Shown one piece after another: positions 26,501-29,665 of a stretch of 29,665 bases of DNA. This stretch comes from CAYLZN01 sp964387935. Lineage in GTDB: Bacteria; Acidobacteriota; Vicinamibacteria; Vicinamibacterales; JAFNAJ01. The translations under genes were made by a program, and so were the position numbers. The stretch is from contig CAYLZN010000029.1 in assembly GCA_964387935.1 (NCBI GenBank), positions 1-29,665 of the forward strand, in the 5' to 3' direction. The notes below the pieces were generated by a model, which was given only the letters and a program-made list of their open reading frames with translations, did not search any database and was not told the DNA's origin. Position 1 is the stretch's first letter. The number at the start of each line of letters is the position of its first letter.

Positions 26501-27969
26501 CGGAGGCGGTGCGGGCGGGCGGCGCCACGGTTCCGGCACTTGCACTTCGCGACGGCACGCCGTTCCTTTTCGACGCCTACATGGCGGACCGGGCGCGCCT
26601 GCTCGCGTGGCTTCGCGAGGACGGCCATCCCGACGCACGTGTCTCGAGCGTCCTCGAGCCCAGGCCCGGCGGCCTCGCCGTCCGGTTCTACGCGGATCCC
26701 GGTCCACGGGTGACCATGGGCGTCGTGCGCACGGCCCGGGACGGCCGGACGCGCCCCTCCATCATCGAGAACGCGGTCGCGACGTCACCTGGAGAGGTGA
26801 TCCGCGCGTCGACCCTGGACGAGGCGCGCCGACAACTGACCGACGCGCGGGTCTTCCGATCCGTCGATCTCCGGCTGGCGCCCGTTGACGGTCGCGAGGA
26901 TGTCCGCGATGTCGTGGTCGATGTGGTGGAGCGACAGGACATCAACGTCGAGTACAGCCTCCGCTACACCACCGCCGGGCAGGCGCAGGTCGGCGGCGCG
27001 CCGTCCGAGACGCAGGCTGGCCTGCAGTTCGGCGCCGGGGTCGAGCTCGTCAACCCGTTCGGCGGGGCCGATCGCTATCGCGTCTCGGGGCTGCGCGGCG
27101 CGGAGCGGCAGTTGCTCAACGTGCGTTACGACCGGGCGATGTTCTTCGGATGGCACGTGCCCACGGAGGTGTTCCTGTACGACGATCGCCAGCGTCTGGA
27201 GGACGTCCAGGGTCTCGCGCAGCGCGTGACGGGAGCTACGTTCGAGCAGTCACGGAGCTGGCGCAGCGGGCTGGACGGCCGGCGGCTCCACGAACGCCTG
27301 CGCATGCAGTGGGGCTACACGATCAGGCACATCGACTACGCGGGCTTCACGCCCTTCGGCTCGACGCTCAACGGGCTGCGCGCGGGCCTGATTCACTCGC
27401 TCGTGGGTGACAACCGGGACAGCGTCACGGACCCGCGCCGCGGAGTGATGTGGTCGGTCGGCAGCGAGCTGGCCCTCGAGGGACTGGGGTCCGACGTGAA
27501 CTACTATCGGACGTTCGGGCAGTTCTACGCGATCGTGCCGCTTCATCCGCGCCTCACCTGGGCGCAAGGCTACCGGTTCGGTGTCGTCCCGGGTGACGAT
27601 CCGCTGCTGCTGCTCGACAACCGCTTCTTCACCGGTGGGGCGTCGTCCGTTCGCGGGTTCGCGGAACGGTCGCTCGGCCCGCAAACACCGGAGGGGGAGG
27701 CCCTCGGAGGGCAGGCGTCCGCGATCATCAATCAGGAACTCCGGTTCCCGCTCTGGAAGCGCGTGCACGGCGGCATCTTCTACGACGCCGGCAACGCGTT
27801 CGCGCTCGCCAGGGACCTCGACCTCCTCGATCTGCGCCACAGCGCCGGCGTCGGGCTGCGGGTGATGTTCCCGTTCGGTCCGGTGCGCTTCGAATGGGCG
27901 CACGTCCTCGGCCGGCGGGCCGGAGAGACGCCGTCCCGTTTCGTGTTCGGCATCGGGCACGCGTTCTGA
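20533..27969 (+). CDS. TamB - Omp85 (TamA/BamA-type) fusion protein
   Basis: One uninterrupted 2478-codon frame. Residues 20-46 are an uncleaved inner-membrane anchor after a basic start. Residues about 47-1470 are AsmA/TamB-like beta-strand sequence, including three tandem 119-residue repeats (581-937). Residues about 1470-1718 are the TamB C-terminal domain (INGSLTFREGGTVRVSRALV; LGQGDLATLILTGRT; IPLGNRLYVIYSQGLD). Five POTRA-like units follow (about 1737-1815, 1816-1899, 1900-1984, 1985-2062, 2063-2136). The Omp85 barrel (2137-2478) has VRGF at 2373-2376, NQELRFPLW and a C-terminal Phe. In Proteobacteria, TamA (OM) and TamB (IM) are separate; TAM helps outer-membrane protein insertion and phospholipid transport. 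Here both are one chain bridging the envelope. Start is GTG at 20533, 5 bases after the porin stop, with no clear Shine-Dalgarno sequence, which fits translational coupling. Confidence 0.93.
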   Translation: MTNRPGPAAPPAIRKRSRGARRVLAAVALLGALLLVLHVPIVQRLLTPVLQHALSVAAGGEVTVGSLEFNLWTGRVHGTDLRLVRPGLEITGAGLDVHLRPWRGIILRATEPRLVVSLTPDATPGPPDQRPWTVLDRMAAIEVVRGALRVQSADGSHALQIEGLDARMSRDAGSMTATVVARAIGFRRPQYEWREAVEARIDLDVPDATRTVHVRSAEVTVGHARIRATGELQQLNPAIGRAQVEVPAGMGLLRTLVPDAVLEGEIAARAEVVADRSGLRTALAADATAVRLSHVGPWDGRIEGHVEGGVLRVDDIDLAAYGGRLRGQGAVSLDGKTSEFRASVRGIDLPRVLTSHTSLTTRIASRADADLSLRMSRWDRRTLIAEGTVTLRPAAGPGIPVRGSASFSADDRRVRLSNAAIRVHDTDLQVRGTFGFDGRLDLHYGARLADVSRVPSVLAGVGVDVPRLNIRGSLEAEGSVNGTPGRWAASARLAGRGVAVEDLDLDFDSELRVTPTSLQLVHLTARGVDGAVSASGDIPMGHADTWRITGALERLRLDDVLARRGVPFEASSRGRFEVNGRRSAPVVTMTLEADVSSQAAATADPPAPPVLVEASARASYRGVVVDRLRASGGFGAVEGTGRWSAGSNDIEARVWAAEFPLMALPGVPALPGLHTVLTGELEISGTLPMPAGPDDEMTARRSAPEVAVTLQAGLSSRAAAAPGPPVATVLVEASARYSDRGIVVDRFRALGGDGGVEGSGRWSAENGVVEARVRSAGFPVTAIPGVPALPGLESVLTGDLTISGSWPGPTNRGVEVTSTRPAPDVAITLEASVLSGAAATPGTSAATVLVEASARASDRGVVVDRFRARRGTGGVEGSGRWSADSGVVEARLRSSEFPLTAIPGVPVVPDLESLVSGELEISGTLPALTGRGVVSATRTVWRGAPFPDLRIVLSSDGREVTLQGSLAQQPWLTGRIPLVAPWPLRLDIDLAALPMVELMGAFPKLAARDASASFSGRALVDVELGASSHVRYDVHIDGAEGSFTQPWRTGPFSVRGTLDEVSVQGLELQFDFGRLRIDGQVGLTREASGRLTIAGAAPLSYLALVAPIDEADGQVLIDLTLAGRVERPSLTGVLRVANGLVRQGALRVEGVELTAAFDDRTVEIRQVSAQVVGGRVYGSGALTLRPGMSDRHRLELHARGIDVARLMPARDNGPSLTAVVDADLRVGLDRLSLDAVQADGALTSLVVSADGRTLGLEAPVAVSVRSGTLTHGPLRLAGSAGHVTLESQVALVSGQAHVATRLDGEVDLVVVRPLLGDVGTLTGLARVQGRVERDADGWHARGEAQVNIGRLVFTDLPIVVSDLTATLRGEGERIEVVEASAQVGDGRLSVTTGRLQLSNAGAEVDLALRADRVPLEYPAGLRTRSSGDLRFTGRSGVFRLAGDVVVHRAVSELEDARAAPGFDHLSAALTAFQGRGSLRDRTTLDLRLRLEDGLRVATPQISLVVDGAVRVGGTLLVPEINGSLTFREGGTVRVSRALVRLEGGRVELSGYPARQPEVEVRGATQISGVGIDVSLSGPLDDVRMTLSARNRSDLGQGDLATLILTGRTTSAAASESGAILAEELASSLGRVLNRQLGGFVMFDVSRDETLIPEHTNSSLRMNIGIPLGNRLYVIYSQGLDTGTQRWIVDVRPGGDFRLRVISNDDGSEAVEASHRFGFDVWSRRLRPPVERVRQRIGRVIVVGASPPEETQVRSRMRLGPGDEFDFFRSLDAARAAQAWFVAQGFLEAVVDTHHETTTGGSVDLTVRVVRGPLVQIEWRGDDPGRSLRRHVTSGWNSVLPRDERAARLAREVRRTLQGSRFYAAAVTATVTEVPARHEQAIEAVRVTFDVTRGSRGAGVDVRFEGNASVPDAILAAALPPRNTAAFFALIEPDASRRLAAALRVAYATEGFLDMRVGVPHESFAGAGERLSVTIPVVEGDRALVVALELPEAVRAGGATVPALALRDGTPFLFDAYMADRARLLAWLREDGHPDARVSSVLEPRPGGLAVRFYADPGPRVTMGVVRTARDGRTRPSIIENAVATSPGEVIRASTLDEARRQLTDARVFRSVDLRLAPVDGREDVRDVVVDVVERQDINVEYSLRYTTAGQAQVGGAPSETQAGLQFGAGVELVNPFGGADRYRVSGLRGAERQLLNVRYDRAMFFGWHVPTEVFLYDDRQRLEDVQGLAQRVTGATFEQSRSWRSGLDGRRLHERLRMQWGYTIRHIDYAGFTPFGSTLNGLRAGLIHSLVGDNRDSVTDPRRGVMWSVGSELALEGLGSDVNYYRTFGQFYAIVPLHPRLTWAQGYRFGVVPGDDPLLLLDNRFFTGGASSVRGFAERSLGPQTPEGEALGGQASAIINQELRFPLWKRVHGGIFYDAGNAFALARDLDLLDLRHSAGVGLRVMFPFGPVRFEWAHVLGRRAGETPSRFVFGIGHAF
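22273..23343 (+). repeat. three tandem 357-bp repeats inside the TamB region
   Basis: Units at 22273-22629, 22630-22986 and 22987-23343 have identical 357-base length, so each adds exactly 119 residues. Each unit contains a SAP/PAP start, VLVEASAR, RG(V/I)VVDR(L/F)RA, VEG(T/S)GRWSA, (L/I)PG VP, and a (L/V)xG(E/D)L(E/T)ISG end. The units are diverged but clearly homologous, so they arose by in-frame duplication and lengthen the beta-taco. Confidence 0.88.
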
Positions 27970-27985
27970 CGCGGGGCCCGATGCC
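27949..27985. terminator. hairpin at the stop codon of the TamB-Omp85 gene, between convergent genes
   Basis: GGCATCGGGC (27949-27958) and GCCCGATGCC (27976-27985) form a perfect 10-base-pair stem. Inside it, CGCG (27960-27963) can pair with CGCG (27970-27973). The hairpin spans the TGA stop (27967-27969) and lies 7 bases from the amidohydrolase stop on the other strand. No T tract is present. A bidirectional terminator or transcript-end stabiliser is likely. Confidence 0.55.
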
Positions 27986-27991
27986 GGCAGG

Positions 27992-29665
27992 TCACGGGGC
28001 GGGGTAGATCGTCCTCCCGGCCTTGATGGTCTCGACGATCTGGATGTCCTTGATCGTGAGCGGATCGATCGTCAGCGGGTTGCGATCGAGGATCACGAGG
28101 TCCGCGAGCTTGCCGGGTTCGAGGGATCCCTTGGTGCGTTCCTCGAAGTACTGATACGCCCCGTTGATCGTGATGGAGCGAATCGCGTCCATCACCGAGA
28201 CACGCTGGTCGGGGCCGAGGAGCTGGCCGCTGCGCGTGATCCGGTTGACCTGACTGAACAGCACCATGATGGAACTGGGCAGGGCGACCGGGGCGTCGTG
28301 GTGCTGGGTGAAGACCATCCCGCGCTTCAAGGCCGACGCCGCCGGTGAGATCCGCGAGGCGCGCTCCGGCCCCAGCACGGAATCGCGATGCCAGTCCCCC
28401 CAGTAATACGTGTGCATGCCGAAGAACGAGGGGATGATGCCGAGTGCCTTCATCGCGTCGAGCTGATCCTCGCGGACCGTCTGCGCGTGGATCATCACTG
28501 GCCGGCGGTCGCCGGGGCCGTGTGTGGCCGTTGCCGCGCGCACGGCCCGGATGAACTGGTCGGCCGCGGCGTCGCCGTTGCAGTGCGCGTGGATCTGCCA
28601 GCCGTTCTTGAACGCGAGGTCCACGAAGGCATTGGCCTGCTCGTCGGTCATCGCGGGAGAGCCTGCGAAGTCCCGGTCCCTGCCCTCGGGCGGCACCAGG
28701 TACGGCGCCGTCAGCCACGCGGTCCTGCCCTGCGGCGACCCGTCGAGCGTGAGCTTGGCTCCCCCGATGCGGAATCCCCCCGTGTAGGTCTTCGACAGGA
28801 ATGGGCCCTGAATGGCCGCCGCCGCGCCCTGGATGTCCGGATAGGCGACGATGTCCATGGCCAGTTCGCCGCGGGACGCGAGGGCGGCTTGCGTGTCCAC
28901 GGCTTCCTTCGTCGCGCGGCCTTCCTGGGCGGTCGTGAACCCGAACCGGGCGTATTGTGCGATACCGGCTTTGAGCAGCGCCACGTTGTCGTCGCTGCCC
29001 AGCCGGCCGAGTTTGCCAAACAGGAGCGGCCACGACGCCATGCCCCCGATGAGACCATCGGGCTCGCGGCTGCCCGGGCGGCGGCGAATGGTTCCACCCG
29101 GCGGGTCCGGCGTGTCCGCCGAGTAGCCGGCGGCTTCGAGGCCCTTGCTGTTCAGGACCGCGAGATGGCCCGACTGGTGGACGATCAGAACCGGCGTGTC
29201 TGCCGAGACGGCATCGAGGTCGTCGCGGGTGGGGTGCCGCTGCTCCTTCAGTTGCGAGTCGTCATAGCCGAAGCCGACGATCCAGCCCGTGGTCGCGATG
29301 GCGGCGCTCGATCTCGCCGTCCAGTCCTTCAGCGTGGCCTGAAGGGACGCGATGTCGGTGACCTTGCCGTCCGGCGGAGACAGCAGGTTGGCTGTCGCGG
29401 CCTGTACGCCGACGTTGAAGACGTGCCCGTGCGCGTCGATGAAGCCGGGGAGCATGGTCCGGTCCCCGAGGTCCACGACCCGTGTCGTGCCGCCCCGGAA
29501 GGCCATGACGTCGGCCTGTTCCCCGACGGCGAGGATCCGGCCGTCCTTGACGGCCAGCGCGCCCGCCGAGGGCTGCGCGTCGTTGACCGTGATGATCGTG
29601 CCGCCGTGGTAGATCGTGTCGGCCGTCTCCCGGGCGCCACGGCTGCCACAGCCGAGCCCGGCCGC
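27992..29665 (-). CDS. YtcJ-like amidohydrolase (Amidohydro_3), partial at the window edge
   Basis: A metal-dependent hydrolase of the YtcJ type, cut at its N-terminus by the right edge; 557 codons remain. DTIYHGGTIITVNDAQPSAG starts the mature fold. FIDAHGHVFN holds the HxH metal ligands (residues 79 and 81 of the visible part). IHAHCNGDAAADQF and MIHAQTVR supply further His ligands. QHHDAPV is the C-terminal Asp motif, and GSLEPGKLADLVILDRNPL closes the small beta-domain. The visible end AAGLGCGSRG before the fold looks like the end of an export signal, perhaps a lipoprotein. Members hydrolyse amide or formamide bonds of small organic compounds; the substrate here is unknown. Convergent with the TamB-Omp85 gene. 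Confidence 0.9.
   Translation of the reverse strand, partial: AAGLGCGSRGARETADTIYHGGTIITVNDAQPSAGALAVKDGRILAVGEQADVMAFRGGTTRVVDLGDRTMLPGFIDAHGHVFNVGVQAATANLLSPPDGKVTDIASLQATLKDWTARSSAAIATTGWIVGFGYDDSQLKEQRHPTRDDLDAVSADTPVLIVHQSGHLAVLNSKGLEAAGYSADTPDPPGGTIRRRPGSREPDGLIGGMASWPLLFGKLGRLGSDDNVALLKAGIAQYARFGFTTAQEGRATKEAVDTQAALASRGELAMDIVAYPDIQGAAAAIQGPFLSKTYTGGFRIGGAKLTLDGSPQGRTAWLTAPYLVPPEGRDRDFAGSPAMTDEQANAFVDLAFKNGWQIHAHCNGDAAADQFIRAVRAATATHGPGDRRPVMIHAQTVREDQLDAMKALGIIPSFFGMHTYYWGDWHRDSVLGPERASRISPAASALKRGMVFTQHHDAPVALPSSIMVLFSQVNRITRSGQLLGPDQRVSVMDAIRSITINGAYQYFEERTKGSLEPGKLADLVILDRNPLTIDPLTIKDIQIVETIKAGRTIYPAP

Overview
The window is about 30 kb of very GC-rich DNA from a bacterium with an outer membrane: it encodes a porin, an Omp85 barrel and a TamB-type protein. 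Gene content (AbgT transporter, DUF4174, YtcJ-type amidohydrolase, a large TamB/Omp85 protein, VapBC) and style (GC-rich third positions, many GTG starts) would fit Acidobacteriota or a similar soil or sediment lineage. That placement is an inference; no rRNA or other taxonomic marker is present. No tRNA, rRNA, CRISPR array or intact insertion sequence was seen.

Region 1 (1-6316, minus strand) is a complete seven-gene Mrp-type cation/proton antiporter operon, mnhA-B-C-D-E-F-G. Its genes overlap by 1 to 3 bases (mostly GTGA junctions), and a CaCA-family Na+/Ca2+ exchanger follows, cut by the left window edge. Together they look like a sodium/pH/calcium homeostasis unit.

Region 2 (6390-13350) is a patchwork of small genes, many of them damaged. 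It holds a nucleoside deaminase with a one-base frameshift, a PEP-synthase-like phosphotransferase split by a deletion and frameshift, and an intact PNPOx-like flavoprotein that overlaps it. It also holds a nuclease-domain remnant, an intact DUF234-type ATPase, a chimeric ORF made of pieces of unrelated enzymes, two divergent DoxX-like genes, two tiny membrane-protein genes that look like an operon, and a truncated membrane protein overlapping a DUF4174 gene.

Region 3 (13957-18957) has an SRPBCC-SDR fusion whose reading frame runs on into the antisense of a vapC toxin gene. The vapBC pair follows with a clear palindromic operator/promoter, then a ketopantoate-reductase-like gene and an AbgT transporter.

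Region 4 (19211-27969, plus strand) is the most notable part. A trimeric-type porin gene is followed after 5 bases by one uninterrupted 2478-codon frame. It joins an inner-membrane anchor, a full TamB beta-taco and TamB C-terminal domain, five POTRA-like units and an Omp85 16-stranded-type barrel. Thus TamB and a TamA/BamA-type insertase are a single polypeptide predicted to bridge both membranes. Its TamB part contains three in-frame copies of a 357-bp repeat. A hairpin at its stop codon separates it from a convergent YtcJ-like amidohydrolase gene cut by the right window edge.
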